Of a DNA stretch of 45,913 bases, positions 37,625-45,913 are shown in pieces; position 1 is the first letter of the stretch; every line of letters starts with the position of its first letter. A model generated the notes under the pieces. The model worked only from the letters and a program-made list of their open reading frames with translations. It did not search any database and was not told the DNA's origin. This stretch comes from Opitutaceae bacterium UBA2377 (GTDB lineage Bacteria; Verrucomicrobiota; Verrucomicrobiia; Opitutales; Opitutaceae): positions 22,467-68,379 of the forward strand of contig DDSZ01000007.1 of assembly GCA_002344205.1 (NCBI GenBank), written 5' to 3'. The position numbers and the translations under genes are program-made.

Positions 37625-38431
37625 TCAGGGTGCGGCCCGGGCGAGGTCGTCGAGCACCGCGCCGGTGTCGGCCGCGCGCATCAGCGTCTCGCCCACCAAG
37701 ATGGCGTGGGCCCCGGCGGCTTTGGCGCGGGCCGAATCCGCGGCGGTCACCATGCCGCTCTCGCTCACCGCGATCACGTCTGCGGGGAAAAGCGGGATGA
37801 GCCGCTCGGAGAGCGCGAGGTCGGTCTTGAAAATGGCGAGGTCGCGGTTGTTGACGCCGATGATTTTTGCACCGTGGGCAACCGCCCGCTGAAGTTCGTC
37901 CTCGGTGTGAATTTCAAACAACGCATCGAGCCCCGCGGCGGCGGCGGCCTCGTGCAGGGCCTTGATTTCGTCGTCGGTGAGTGCGCGCACGATGATGAGG
38001 ATGGCGCTGGCGCCGGCCTCAAGCGCCTGACGCACCTGCACGGGGTGCACCATGAAATCCTTGCGGAGGCAGGGCAGCGCGGGACCGGTCTCGCGGAAGC
38101 GACCGGTAACGGCCACGAGGTCATCCAGCGTGCCACCGAAGTATTTCTCATCCGTCAACACGGAGAGTGCGCTCGCGCCGGCCGCACGGTATTTGACCGC
38201 CTGGTCGGGCGCGGCGATGCCCGTGGCGATGGCGCCGGCAGACGGTGAGCGGCGTTTGATCTCGGCGATCACCGCCAACCGGCCGTCGGACCGGCGCAGC
38301 GCCGCGGCAAAAGACGGCGGCCGTGGAAGGCGGGCGGCCAGCTCGGCCAATTCCGCCGGGGCGACGGGACGGATGAGCGCGGCGATCTCGCGCCGCTTCC
38401 AGGCCATGATTTCGGTCAGCTTGTCGGACAT
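37625..38431 (-). CDS. trpC: Indole-3-glycerol phosphate synthase
   Basis: A 268-residue TIM-barrel enzyme that closes the indole ring from 1-(2-carboxyphenylamino)-1-deoxyribulose 5-phosphate in tryptophan synthesis. Visible signatures are AEIKRRSPSAG (catalytic lysine), LSVLTDEKYFGG, LRKDFMVHPVQV (catalytic lysine), GVNNRDLAIFKTDL and AVSESGM. The start at 38431 is preceded at good spacing by GGAG. It stands apart from other trp genes, which is common outside enterobacteria. It overlaps a TTTCGTG-type tandem element in its leader. Cotranscribed with rsmA. Confidence 0.96.
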   Translation of the reverse strand: MSDKLTEIMAWKRREIAALIRPVAPAELAELAARLPRPPSFAAALRRSDGRLAVIAEIKRRSPSAGAIATGIAAPDQAVKYRAAGASALSVLTDEKYFGGTLDDLVAVTGRFRETGPALPCLRKDFMVHPVQVRQALEAGASAILIIVRALTDDEIKALHEAAAAAGLDALFEIHTEDELQRAVAHGAKIIGVNNRDLAIFKTDLALSERLIPLFPADVIAVSESGMVTAADSARAKAAGAHAILVGETLMRAADTGAVLDDLARAAP

Positions 38432-38435
38432 TTTT

Positions 38436-38466
38436 CTCCACGAAACACACGAAACCCGCGAAAACC
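38436..38466. repeat. CACGAAA-type short tandem element upstream of trpC
   Basis: On the minus strand the segment just before the trpC start reads TTTCG-CGGG-TTTCGTGTG-TTTCGTGG and then AGAAAA before ATG, a roughly 9-base tandem of TTTCGTG units. Similar to, but distinct from, the ATCCGTG tandem before hemL. Looks like an interspersed short repeat. Confidence 0.6.
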
Positions 38467-38525
38467 AGACTAGAGTTTTCCGGAATTTTCGTGTCTTCGC
38501 CCGCATCGTGCCCTTTTCTCACGGC

Positions 38526-39200
38526 ATGAGCGCCATGGATGACCTTCGCCAAACCATCGCCCGCCTGCGCGGCCCCGGGGGCTGCCCGTGGGACCAGGAG
38601 CAGACCCACGCCTCGCTGGTGCGCTGCCTGATCGATGAAGTGAGCGAACTCATCGACACCATTGACCGGCTCGACCTGCCGCATATGCGGGAGGAGCTGG
38701 GTGATGTGCTGATCCAGGTGGTGTTTCACGCCCAGTTGGCGGAGGAAGCGGGGCATTTCAATTTGGAGGACGTGGCACGGGAGGTGAACGAGAAGCTCAT
38801 CCGGCGGCATCCGCATGTTTTCGGGGAGAACAAGCTGGGCACCTCCGACGAGGTGCTCGTGCAGTGGGAGCAGATCAAAGCGCAGGAGAAAAAGGCCGGA
38901 CCGGACAAATCGGCTGCGCTGTTCAAAGACCAGCCGCCCCGCCTGCCCGCACTGATGTTTGCCGAGGCCATCTGGAAGCAGATCGAAAAACGGCAACTGC
39001 CGGTGCCGGCGAGCGTGGACCGGGCGCAAGTGGCGGCGTTGGGCCGGCAGTTGGACGAGGCGGCACTGGGCAAGATGCTGTTTGAGATCGCGGCGGCGTG
39101 CCGGGCGAAAGGGCTCGACCCGGAGGCTGCGCTGCGCCTGCACACGTTGAAGGTGATGCGAGATGTCGAAGCCAAGCACCAAGCCGCCGCCACTGCCTGA
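38526..39200 (+). CDS. mazG: Nucleoside triphosphate pyrophosphohydrolase MazG
   Basis: A 224-residue all-alpha NTP pyrophosphohydrolase that hydrolyses NTPs and dNTPs to monophosphate and pyrophosphate, with roles in nucleotide hygiene and (p)ppGpp levels. The N-terminal domain begins RLRGPGGCPWDQEQTHASL. The metal-binding acid residues appear as IDEVSELIDTID and REELGDVLIQVVFHAQ. A second, partly degenerate MazG-like half follows, as in the E. coli protein, but the protein is about 40 residues shorter. The gene overlaps xerC by 38 bases in another frame, implying translational linkage. Divergent from trpC. Confidence 0.92.
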   Translation: MSAMDDLRQTIARLRGPGGCPWDQEQTHASLVRCLIDEVSELIDTIDRLDLPHMREELGDVLIQVVFHAQLAEEAGHFNLEDVAREVNEKLIRRHPHVFGENKLGTSDEVLVQWEQIKAQEKKAGPDKSAALFKDQPPRLPALMFAEAIWKQIEKRQLPVPASVDRAQVAALGRQLDEAALGKMLFEIAAACRAKGLDPEAALRLHTLKVMRDVEAKHQAAATA

Positions 39201-40110
39201 GGCCTTGTTGGCCGACTGGTGGGCGCCGTTTGCAGCGCACCTCGCGGGCGAGCGCCGCTGCTCCGCCTACACGGTGCGCAACTACCGGCAGGCCTTTGAG
39301 GATTTTCACCGCTGGCGGCAAGTGACCGGGCTGGCGGGAAAAAAAATGGACGAGATTTCCGTCCGGGAAATCCGGGACTTCGTGATCGAGGCGCAGCGAC
39401 GTTACGGCCGGCGCACGCTGCACAACCATGTCTCCGGGCTGCGGGCTTTGGCCAAATATTGGGTCCGGCAGGGCCGGCTGAAACGAAACCCCTTCATCGG
39501 CGTGCCGCTGCCCAAGCTGGAAAAGCGCCTGCCGCAGTTCCTGACCGAAGAACAGATGCGGCGCTTGCTCCACGGTCCCCAGCAACTGCTGGAAAACGGC
39601 GGGGCCGATGCCTTCACCGCGTGGCGGGACCGGCTGGCGATGGAGCTGCTCTACGGCGGCGGTCTGCGGGTCAGCGAGCTGGTGGCGTTGAATTACGGGG
39701 CCATTGATTTCGACGACGGCGTGGCGCGGGTGCTGGGCAAAGGCCGCAAAGAGCGGCTTTGCCCGCTGGGCGGCGTGGCCATGACGGTTTTGAAAAAATT
39801 CCGCGATGAACATGCCCGGGCCACAGGTGCGACCGATCCCGTGCTGGTCACGTCCAAGCACGCCCGGTTGAGCGTGCGCGAGGTCCAACTGCTGCTGAAG
39901 CGCTACCTGGCGCTGGCGGGGCTGCCGCTTGATCTCACGCCGCACAAACTCCGGCACAGTTATGCGACGCACCTGCTCAACGCCGGCGCCGATCTGCGCC
40001 TCGTGCAGGAGCTACTCGGCCACGCACAGCTCGCGACGACCCAGATCTATACCCACGTGACCGTGGCGCGCCTGCAGGAAATCTACGCCAAGGCCCACCC
40101 GCGGGCGTAA
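39163..40110 (+). CDS. xerC: Tyrosine recombinase XerC
   Basis: A 315-residue site-specific recombinase of the XerC/XerD type, expected to resolve chromosome dimers at dif. The N-terminal SAM-like DNA-binding domain is about 1-110. Catalytic residues sit in GLRVSELV (R), GKGRKER (K), HKLRHSYATHLL (H and R), LLGHAQL (H) and the nucleophile in TQIYTHV (Y). Spacing is normal. It begins 38 bases inside mazG. It could also be a phage-type integrase, but its length, housekeeping context and full XerC block favour the chromosomal enzyme. No dif site was recognised nearby. Confidence 0.9.
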   Translation: MSKPSTKPPPLPEALLADWWAPFAAHLAGERRCSAYTVRNYRQAFEDFHRWRQVTGLAGKKMDEISVREIRDFVIEAQRRYGRRTLHNHVSGLRALAKYWVRQGRLKRNPFIGVPLPKLEKRLPQFLTEEQMRRLLHGPQQLLENGGADAFTAWRDRLAMELLYGGGLRVSELVALNYGAIDFDDGVARVLGKGRKERLCPLGGVAMTVLKKFRDEHARATGATDPVLVTSKHARLSVREVQLLLKRYLALAGLPLDLTPHKLRHSYATHLLNAGADLRLVQELLGHAQLATTQIYTHVTVARLQEIYAKAHPRA

Positions 40111-40131
40111 GGCTGCCCGGTGCGGCAGAAA

Positions 40132-42399
40132 TCAGGGCAAGACGAGCCGGCGGGCGGCGGAGTTGCCGGCGGCATCGTAAACGATCACCTCAACCGAGGT
40201 CGCACCAACCGCCTGCTGCGTGCCGATCTCGACAATGAAAGTTTCCTCGCGTCCATCCAAGATGCCGTCCGCCGGGTGCTCCACCGTGCCGCGATGACCG
40301 TTGTTGAAAACGTATTCCATGCCGGTGAGGAGCGAGAGTTCATCCTTGGCCCGCACGGTCAGGCTGAGCCCGGCGGCGGTTCGCTGCACCGCGGTCGTGA
40401 CCAACACCGGCGGGGTGCGGTCGATCAGCAGGTCGTCGGTTGAAAACGTGACGCCGAGCCGGTCGGTGGCCGGGCGCGGCTCGGTCTCGGTGACCACCAG
40501 GCGGGTTTGATAAACTCCCTCGGGCAGATGGGAAACGTCGAACTGAAGAAAACTATCCCGGGTGTTGACGATGAGGTCGGTCCAGGGCTCGTCGCCGGTC
40601 CGACGCAGGGAAAAACTCGCGAGCAGGTTGTCGCCGTCGGGATCGTTCACCGACCAGAGCACGACCTGCGCGCCGGCCTGAGGGACAACCTGACTGCTGG
40701 GCGAAGGGGAGCGGCGCGGTGATTCCTCGCGCCCGGAGTTCTGGAGCAATTGACCCAGGGAGGTGCTGATTGTCGGCGCCGGCTCCGGCGCGGGTATCAA
40801 AGCGTAATTCGCGGGCAGCACCCGAAACTCCTGCAGCGCGGGCCGGCGATTTTGGGGCAGGTAGTGCAGCTCGGCGCGGTCGATTTCGAAATTATAGGTG
40901 TCAGGCACAATGCGCAGTTGCACATGCCGGCCGCGCAATCCCGCGACCCGCCAGCCGCCGTCGCTATTTTCAGCGCGAAACCACCCGGACCAGCCCTCGG
41001 ATTCATCGCTCCCGAAACTGGCGCGCAACTCGACCCGCAGGCGGTCCGGCGCAACCCGGGTGCCGGCACCGAAGCGCAGGGCGCCGATATCCGCCGGCAC
41101 ACCCAGATCAATCCGGCGGGTTTCCACGCTGCGGACGGAGACGCCCGGAAAATTGATCAGGCTGAGACCGGCAGGATTGTTGCCGATGGCGTAGTAGGCG
41201 CCGGGAATGCGCGCGGCGGGCACGAGGCCGTTGAGCTGGGCCGGTGCAGCGCCAGGAAAGGTCAGGCTCCGCTGCACGGCGGGTGCATAGCCGAGGAGTT
41301 CGCCCTGTTCGCCGGAAGCGATCAGGATCATATCGTCATGCCGGCGCAGGTCGTAAAAGGCCACGTTGTTGCGCGCCGCCACGACCTCGGGGAATCCGCC
41401 GTCAGGGATCCAGAGCAACTGGCTGCGGCCGGCGAAACGATCAACGCGCGGAGGCTCAACCACGGGCGGGGGAGGCGGGGGTGCTTCGCCTTCGCGGGCG
41501 GAATTGGTCTGCCCGCTTGGCTCCTCGGCGGCCGGACGCGCCGGCCGGGTCACCCGGGTCTCGGCCGGCTGGCTCGTAAAGGTGAGGGCGGCATAAAATC
41601 CGCCGGACCACGGCAACAGGGCTGTGACCTCGGCGTTGCGATTTTCCACGAGAACCCGTGGTGCGCCGCCACCCGGCGGAAACTCATACAGATTGCCGCG
41701 GGGCGCGGAGCCGGCAATGACGCGACCATCGCCCTGAACAAGGACGCGGCGAACATTGCGGTCCCGGACTTCCCCGAACAAGGCGATGCCCCGGGCGGCC
41801 AGATCTTCCGCGGAGCTGAGACGCGCAGGCGAGTCGCCGCCAACGGCGAGCTTTGCGGGGTTGACGCGATAAATCCGGCCCGGATTGCCAGTGGCGACCA
41901 GCACCTCGTCGGTGCCCGGAATCGGAGTCAGATCAAAAATCGAATCAACCGGCAACGCGACACGTGCCACCACGGCGCCGGCGCGAATCAACACCAGCGT
42001 GCCCTGCGGCGACGTGCCGGCCAGCACACTGCCATCGGAGAGCCGGGTGAGCGCGAAGACGTGGGTTTCCTCCAAATCAGCCAGCACTTCGGGACGGATT
42101 TCGCCGCGCTGGTTGGGATTGAGCCGGAGAATGCGGCCCTCGGGTCCGGTGCCAATGAGGAGCTGATCGCCATCGGCCACCAGCGTCCACAGCAAATCCG
42201 AGCCAAGCTGCACATTGACCGGGCCGACCGCGGGGCCGGGAACCAACCGGCCATCGGACCGCGCGGCGACGCCCTGGAGGCTGCGGCTTGAGCCGTCGGC
42301 GAAGAAATCGATCGGCTGCTTTTTGGAAAGCGGGGCGGCGAAAACGGCGGTGGCCGCGAGCGAGAGCAGGGCGGGCGCAAAAGGAATTGATTTGGGCAT
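40132..42399 (-). CDS. Exported beta-propeller-like protein
   Basis: A 755-residue protein with a signal peptide (MPKSIPFAPALLSLAATAVFAA). Residues about 50-400 contain recurring blade-like segments such as DGSVLAGTSPQGTLV, VLVATGNPGRIYRV, RVIAGSAPRGNLYEF and ILIASGEQGELLGY, which fit a WD40/YVTN-like propeller. A proline run (PPPPPPVVEPP) interrupts it near residue 310. The C-terminal third has Ig-like or jellyroll elements (SVNDPDGDNLLASFSLRR, TPPVLVTTA). The family is unnamed. Its start is 8 bases after the S55-like gene, so the two are probably cotranscribed and may work together outside the cytoplasm. Confidence 0.7.
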   Translation of the reverse strand: MPKSIPFAPALLSLAATAVFAAPLSKKQPIDFFADGSSRSLQGVAARSDGRLVPGPAVGPVNVQLGSDLLWTLVADGDQLLIGTGPEGRILRLNPNQRGEIRPEVLADLEETHVFALTRLSDGSVLAGTSPQGTLVLIRAGAVVARVALPVDSIFDLTPIPGTDEVLVATGNPGRIYRVNPAKLAVGGDSPARLSSAEDLAARGIALFGEVRDRNVRRVLVQGDGRVIAGSAPRGNLYEFPPGGGAPRVLVENRNAEVTALLPWSGGFYAALTFTSQPAETRVTRPARPAAEEPSGQTNSAREGEAPPPPPPVVEPPRVDRFAGRSQLLWIPDGGFPEVVAARNNVAFYDLRRHDDMILIASGEQGELLGYAPAVQRSLTFPGAAPAQLNGLVPAARIPGAYYAIGNNPAGLSLINFPGVSVRSVETRRIDLGVPADIGALRFGAGTRVAPDRLRVELRASFGSDESEGWSGWFRAENSDGGWRVAGLRGRHVQLRIVPDTYNFEIDRAELHYLPQNRRPALQEFRVLPANYALIPAPEPAPTISTSLGQLLQNSGREESPRRSPSPSSQVVPQAGAQVVLWSVNDPDGDNLLASFSLRRTGDEPWTDLIVNTRDSFLQFDVSHLPEGVYQTRLVVTETEPRPATDRLGVTFSTDDLLIDRTPPVLVTTAVQRTAAGLSLTVRAKDELSLLTGMEYVFNNGHRGTVEHPADGILDGREETFIVEIGTQQAVGATSVEVIVYDAAGNSAARRLVLP

Positions 42400-42407
42400 G
42401 AGAGAAA

Positions 42408-44168
42408 TCAGTCGGCGACGCGGAAGGGCCGGCGCACGGTGGTGGTCACGATCCGGCCGTCGAGCCGGCGGGTTTCCCAAAGCGGCGCGAGGGCGGGCCG
42501 GCTGAAGTAGCGCGATTCATCCGCCTGCCGGGCGATACGCTCGAAGGAGCCCGGCAGCTCCTGCGTGCGGCTGGCCTGGTCCACAAACAGCCGCGTGCTT
42601 TCCACGACGGCGATGTAAAGCCCGTCGGGCTCGCGATAGCCGCGAACCAGTTCCAACAGGGCGGAGAAACTGCGCAGTTGCGCCGCGGTGATGGGATTAG
42701 CCCGGCCGGTGAGCTGGTCGAGCGTGACCCCGTTGGCCACGATGACTTCCAGCGTTTTCCCAAGCCATTCCGGTGGCACCGGGATGCTGACGGTCTCCTG
42801 CGTGGATGCGCCCTGATAATCGCGCCAGGCGATTTGCACGGCCAAGTCCTGACCCGGGGCGATGATGCCGCGGGAAAGCTGGACGGATTCCAACGTGGCC
42901 TGCGGGTTGGATGCCAAAGGTGTCACCTGCACGCGGATGCCGGAAGGGAAGACCGGTTCGTAGGGGTTTTGCAGCACGGCGGAGATATCGCGCACAAAAT
43001 CATTCAGCCCCTGGGTGAGGCCCTGCGGTCCGCTGAGCAGGCGGACGGTCGGCACCTGTTCGCCGTTGGGAAACACAAAGTCGGCCTGAATGCGGACGCC
43101 GTTGGTGAGGCCGGCATCGTTGGAGCCCATAATGGCCTGGGCCGCGCCGGCACCGATCACAACGGGGGTGAGCTGCGGGTGACGGGCGGCGACAAACTGC
43201 AGCGACTTGGCCGCCTCGCCTGGCCGGTTGATCGTGATTTCCACCGGCATCATGGCTGGCGCGGGGCCGAGTTCGCCCGCCACGGCGGAGAGCCGGTCCT
43301 GATTGATGGTGCCGATGATTTCCCCGGTATTGGCTACTTTGAGTGAATTCAGGTTGGAGGGCAGGATGGTGACGATCTCCGCCCGGGCCATCGGCAGGGC
43401 CACATCACCCAGGCTCATCATCGGATGGCCGAAAGCCACGACGCGATCGCCTTCCACGTAGGAAACGGTGCCGGTCGCGGCGAGAGTGATGTCGCCGGTG
43501 GTGACGGCCACGGCAACCGCATCGCCGGGTTGCAAAGGACGACCGGTTGACGCGGCGCCGGCGGAAGGCGCCATCTGTCCGCCGAGCCCGGTTACGCGCA
43601 GCCCGAGTGCCCCGAACTGGGGCGCGATCCAATCCAATACCTGTGGAGCGAGTCCGCCGAAAGTGAAGACCGGCGTCAGCGGTTGCAGCGCTTCGCCACT
43701 GGCGGGATCGGTTCCGAGGGCGGCAAGCGTGCCCGGATTGGCGCCGGTGCGGGCGGAGATGGCGTCGGCGGATTTGCGGCTGACCTCGATCAGATCGGCC
43801 ACCGGCGTAAAGCCTGCGTAGCGCACGGTCTCAAAACGCTGCACCTGGTAGGAAAGCGCCCCGGCCAGCCGGCCGTTGATGTAGAGCGGGCTGCCGCTCA
43901 TGCCGGCGACGGCGCCCATCTTTTGCACGCGTTCATCCGTGAGCTGGCAAAGTATCAGCGACTTGCCGGGGCCGAGGGCGTTGCGCACCACGCCGGTGAC
44001 CTCGACGGCAAAGGGCTCGGGCTGCGTGCCCTGAAAGACGGTCCAGACTTCGCCGCGCATCCCCGGCTGCAGCTCGTCGAGCGTCATCACCGGTGCTCCG
44101 CCCGGCTGGGCGAAGGCGGTTGCGCCGAGCAGCAGAAGAACGAGGAGGTGGGCGGAGCGTAAGGTCAT
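42408..44168 (-). CDS. Exported SpoIVB/S55-type peptidase domain protein
   Basis: A 586-residue exported protein (signal MTLRSAHLLVLLLLGATAFA). At 89-96 it carries GMSGSPLY, the S55 serine-protease motif, with S91 at the position of the SpoIVB nucleophile. A second family block, VVAFGHPMMSLGD, has a histidine at 248. In B. subtilis SpoIVB the catalytic histidine precedes the serine; here the order is reversed, as I recall for S55-domain proteins of Acidobacteria-like bacteria. The C-terminal half (about 290-586) is repeat-poor beta structure of unknown role. Catalysis is plausible but unproven. It forms a two-gene unit with the propeller-like protein. Confidence 0.7.
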   Translation of the reverse strand: MTLRSAHLLVLLLLGATAFAQPGGAPVMTLDELQPGMRGEVWTVFQGTQPEPFAVEVTGVVRNALGPGKSLILCQLTDERVQKMGAVAGMSGSPLYINGRLAGALSYQVQRFETVRYAGFTPVADLIEVSRKSADAISARTGANPGTLAALGTDPASGEALQPLTPVFTFGGLAPQVLDWIAPQFGALGLRVTGLGGQMAPSAGAASTGRPLQPGDAVAVAVTTGDITLAATGTVSYVEGDRVVAFGHPMMSLGDVALPMARAEIVTILPSNLNSLKVANTGEIIGTINQDRLSAVAGELGPAPAMMPVEITINRPGEAAKSLQFVAARHPQLTPVVIGAGAAQAIMGSNDAGLTNGVRIQADFVFPNGEQVPTVRLLSGPQGLTQGLNDFVRDISAVLQNPYEPVFPSGIRVQVTPLASNPQATLESVQLSRGIIAPGQDLAVQIAWRDYQGASTQETVSIPVPPEWLGKTLEVIVANGVTLDQLTGRANPITAAQLRSFSALLELVRGYREPDGLYIAVVESTRLFVDQASRTQELPGSFERIARQADESRYFSRPALAPLWETRRLDGRIVTTTVRRPFRVAD

Positions 44169-44198
44169 GCGGCGACAGGATGCGTCAGTCTGGATTCG

Positions 44199-45476
44199 TC
44201 AAAGTTCCTTTATGGCGCGAGTGATGATTTCGCAAGCGCGGTCGATGGCCGAGCCTTCATGCGCGGTGCTGAGAAACCAGGATTCGTAGGCACTGGGCGG
44301 AAGATAAACCCCGCCGTCGAGGCAGGCGCGGAAGAAGCGGCCGAAGAGTTTGGCGTCGGAAGTGAGCGCCGTGTCCATGTCGCGCACCGGGGTGGAGGTG
44401 AAAAACAGGCTGAACATTGAGCCGGTCTGTGGGGCTTGGAGCGGAAGGCCCTTGGCCCGGGCGGCGGCTAACGCCGCGGTGCAGATTTGCCGGCCGAGCG
44501 CGTCGAGCCGCGCGTAGGGTTTCACTTCGTCGAGCAAGCGCAGTTGGGCGATGCCCGCGGCCATGGCGAGCGGATTGCCGCTGAGCGTGCCGGCCTGGTA
44601 AACCGGGCCGAGCGGGGCGAGTTGATCCATAATGTCGGCGCGGCCGCCGAAAGCGCCGACCGGCAGCCCGCCGCCGATGATTTTGCCGAGACACGTGAGA
44701 TCGGGGATGATGTTTTCAATTTCCTGCACGCCGCCGCGGGCGAGGCGGAAGCCGGTCATGACCTCGTCGAAAATGAGCACCGTGCCGTGGGCCGCGGTGA
44801 GTTGGCGCACCTGCTGGAGGTAACCGGGCTGGGCGGGAATAAACCCGGTGTTGCCGATGTAGGGCTCGAGGATGACGGCGGCGATCTGGCCGGGATTGGC
44901 CGCGAAGGCCGCTTCCAGTGCGGCCGAATCGTTGAAGGGCAGCACGATCGTCTCGCGGGCAAAGGCGGCGGGCACACCGGCGCTGTCGGGATTGCCGTGG
45001 GTGAGGGCGCCGGAGCCAGCCTTGATCAGCAGCGAGTCGCTGTGGCCGTGGTAGCAGCCGGCGAACTTGATGATCTTGTCGCGCTTGGTGAACCCGCGTG
45101 CGAGGCGGATGGCCGACATCGTGGCCTCGGTGCCGCTGCTGCACAGGCGGACCTTCTGGATCGAAGGAAAAAACGACACGATCAGCTCGGCCATCTCGAC
45201 CTCGTAAGGGTTGGGCGTCCCAAAGGAGGTGCCGCGCTCAAGCGCGGCGGCAATGGCGGCCTTGATGCGCGGGTGATTGTGGCCGTGGATGGCCGGCCCC
45301 CAGGTGCAGACAAAGTCGATCAGCTCGCGGCCGTCGGCCGTGGTGAGCGTGGCGCCCTGCGCGGATTTGGTGAAGAACGGCGCACCACCGACCGAGCGAA
45401 AGGCCCGCACGGGCGAATTGACGCCGCCGGGGATGAGTTGGAGAGCGCGGGCGAAAAGTTGTTCGGAGGAGGGCAT
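44199..45476 (-). CDS. hemL: Glutamate-1-semialdehyde 2,1-aminomutase
   Basis: A 425-residue PLP enzyme that makes 5-aminolevulinate from glutamate-1-semialdehyde in the C5 route of haem and porphyrin synthesis. [23 protein letters not shown] is the characteristic N-terminus (I start at 45476). [12 protein letters not shown] is the PLP-ring motif, and the Schiff-base lysine is K265 in [14 protein letters not shown]. Length is normal. The upstream frame to 45515 is only the tandem ATCCGTG element read as protein. Presence of hemL indicates the C5 route rather than ALA synthase. Confidence 0.96.
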   Translation of the reverse strand: MPSSEQLFARALQLIPGGVNSPVRAFRSVGGAPFFTKSAQGATLTTADGRELIDFVCTWGPAIHGHNHPRIKAAIAAALERGTSFGTPNPYEVEMAELIVSFFPSIQKVRLCSSGTEATMSAIRLARGFTKRDKIIKFAGCYHGHSDSLLIKAGSGALTHGNPDSAGVPAAFARETIVLPFNDSAALEAAFAANPGQIAAVILEPYIGNTGFIPAQPGYLQQVRQLTAAHGTVLIFDEVMTGFRLARGGVQEIENIIPDLTCLGKIIGGGLPVGAFGGRADIMDQLAPLGPVYQAGTLSGNPLAMAAGIAQLRLLDEVKPYARLDALGRQICTAALAAARAKGLPLQAPQTGSMFSLFFTSTPVRDMDTALTSDAKLFGRFFRACLDGGVYLPPSAYESWFLSTAHEGSAIDRACEIITRAIKEL

Positions 45477-45510
45477 TTTAACCACGGATTTCACGGATGA
45501 ACACGGATAG
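45477..45510. repeat. ATCCGTG-type short tandem element upstream of hemL
   Basis: On the minus strand the leader immediately before the hemL start reads as three spaced units (ATCCGTGTTC, ATCCGTGAA, ATCCGTGGTT) and then AAA-ATG. It therefore forms the entire ribosome-binding region. Resembles interspersed elements often seen in verrucomicrobial intergenic DNA. Confidence 0.6.
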
Positions 45511-45552
45511 TCCAATACTCAATCGGACCAATCGGTGTGATATGTGGTCGTT

Positions 45553-45913
45553 TCAGCTCACGTATTTCTGCACGATCGGGATGCGGCGGCCAACGCCAAA
45601 GGCGAGGGACGTGATCTTCAGGCCGGGGGCGGCCTGCTTGCGCTTGTATTCATTGAGATCGACTTTGCGAACGATGTCGTTGACCACCGTTTGGTCGAAA
45701 CCTTGGGCGACGAGGTCGGCGCGGGACAGCCCTTCCTCGACGTAACCGCGGAGGATGGCGTCGAGCACATAGTAGGGCGGCAGGCTGTCCTGATCCTTCT
45801 GGCCGGGGCGCAGCTCGGCGCTCGGCGGTTTTTCGATGGTGTTCACCGGAATGATCTCACGTTCGCGGTTAATCCAGCGGCAGAGCGCATAGACCTGGGT
45901 CTTGAACACATCG
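45553..45913 (-). CDS. nadE: NAD+ synthetase, C-terminal part (gene runs off the window)
   Basis: The last 120 or so residues of a NadE NAD+ synthetase, which amidates nicotinic acid adenine dinucleotide to NAD+. The fragment contains the conserved C-terminal segments [29 protein letters not shown] and [15 protein letters not shown], and ends [10 protein letters not shown]. The start lies beyond 45913, so I cannot tell whether an N-terminal glutaminase (nitrilase) domain is present, though this C-terminus is typical of the glutamine-dependent form. It lies 76 bases upstream of hemL on the same strand. Confidence 0.92.
   Translation of the reverse strand, partial: DVFKTQVYALCRWINREREIIPVNTIEKPPSAELRPGQKDQDSLPPYYVLDAILRGYVEEGLSRADLVAQGFDQTVVNDIVRKVDLNEYKRKQAAPGLKITSLAFGVGRRIPIVQKYVS

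Noticed and set aside
39163..40110. XerC as evidence of a mobile element or integron integrase
   Set aside because: It sits in a housekeeping run next to mazG, has no extra integron-specific insert that I can see, and is 15 kb from the attC-like site.
40750..42291. A 513-codon open frame on the plus strand opposite the propeller-like gene
   Set aside because: Antisense shadow; the minus-strand frame has a signal peptide and blade repeats.

Overview
The window looks like a chromosomal segment of a GC-rich bacterium, most probably a verrucomicrobium of the Opitutaceae type. This is an inference from gene content, base composition and intergenic repeats; no database search was possible. It carries about 40 protein genes, nearly all intact and tightly packed, mostly with housekeeping functions. 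There is no rRNA, recognisable tRNA, CRISPR array, transposase or prophage. Clear Shine-Dalgarno sites are rare, so several starts were chosen from signal peptides and family N-termini.

Layout. 1-3.2 kb: glgC (glycogen synthesis) converging on a lgt / CNNM-transporter pair. 3.3-4.8 kb: gcvT-gcvH of the glycine cleavage system. 4.9-9.2 kb: an RND efflux adaptor and pump. 9.2-12.0 kb: typA and an RDD membrane protein. 12.0-13.0 kb: a gene-free kilobase that appears to encode a large structured RNA on the minus strand, ending in an excellent intrinsic terminator. 13.0-18.1 kb: hrpB, a sialidase-like protein, a lipoprotein and a DUF1428 protein. 18.1-23.2 kb: a BASS transporter, sseA, an AlkD-like protein, a PhyH dioxygenase, a small unknown protein and an Old Yellow Enzyme, the last flanked by imperfect direct repeats. 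23.2-25.5 kb: an accessory island with a palindromic repeat, a small membrane protein, attC-like repeats and an A+T-richer gene for an Apea-like HEPN protein. 25.5-30.4 kb: monomeric isocitrate dehydrogenase, a membrane-anchored degenerate Mrr/zinc-finger protein and soluble transhydrogenase SthA; the first and last both act on the NADPH pool. 30.4-36 kb: a J-domain-like/HExxH membrane protein, a small membrane protein, xylulokinase, an AraC regulator and a GH4 glycosidase. 36-40.1 kb: an exported protein, rsmA, trpC, mazG and xerC. 40.1-45.9 kb: an exported beta-propeller-like protein, an S55-type protease-like protein, hemL and the 3' end of nadE.

The items most worth a second look are the minus-strand RNA at about 11.97-12.85 kb; the HEPN gene, whose start codon is buried in a 10-bp inverted repeat and which is followed by an attC-like site; the Mrr-like protein that has lost its catalytic residues; the J-domain-like/HExxH fusion; and the S55-like protein with inverted motif order.
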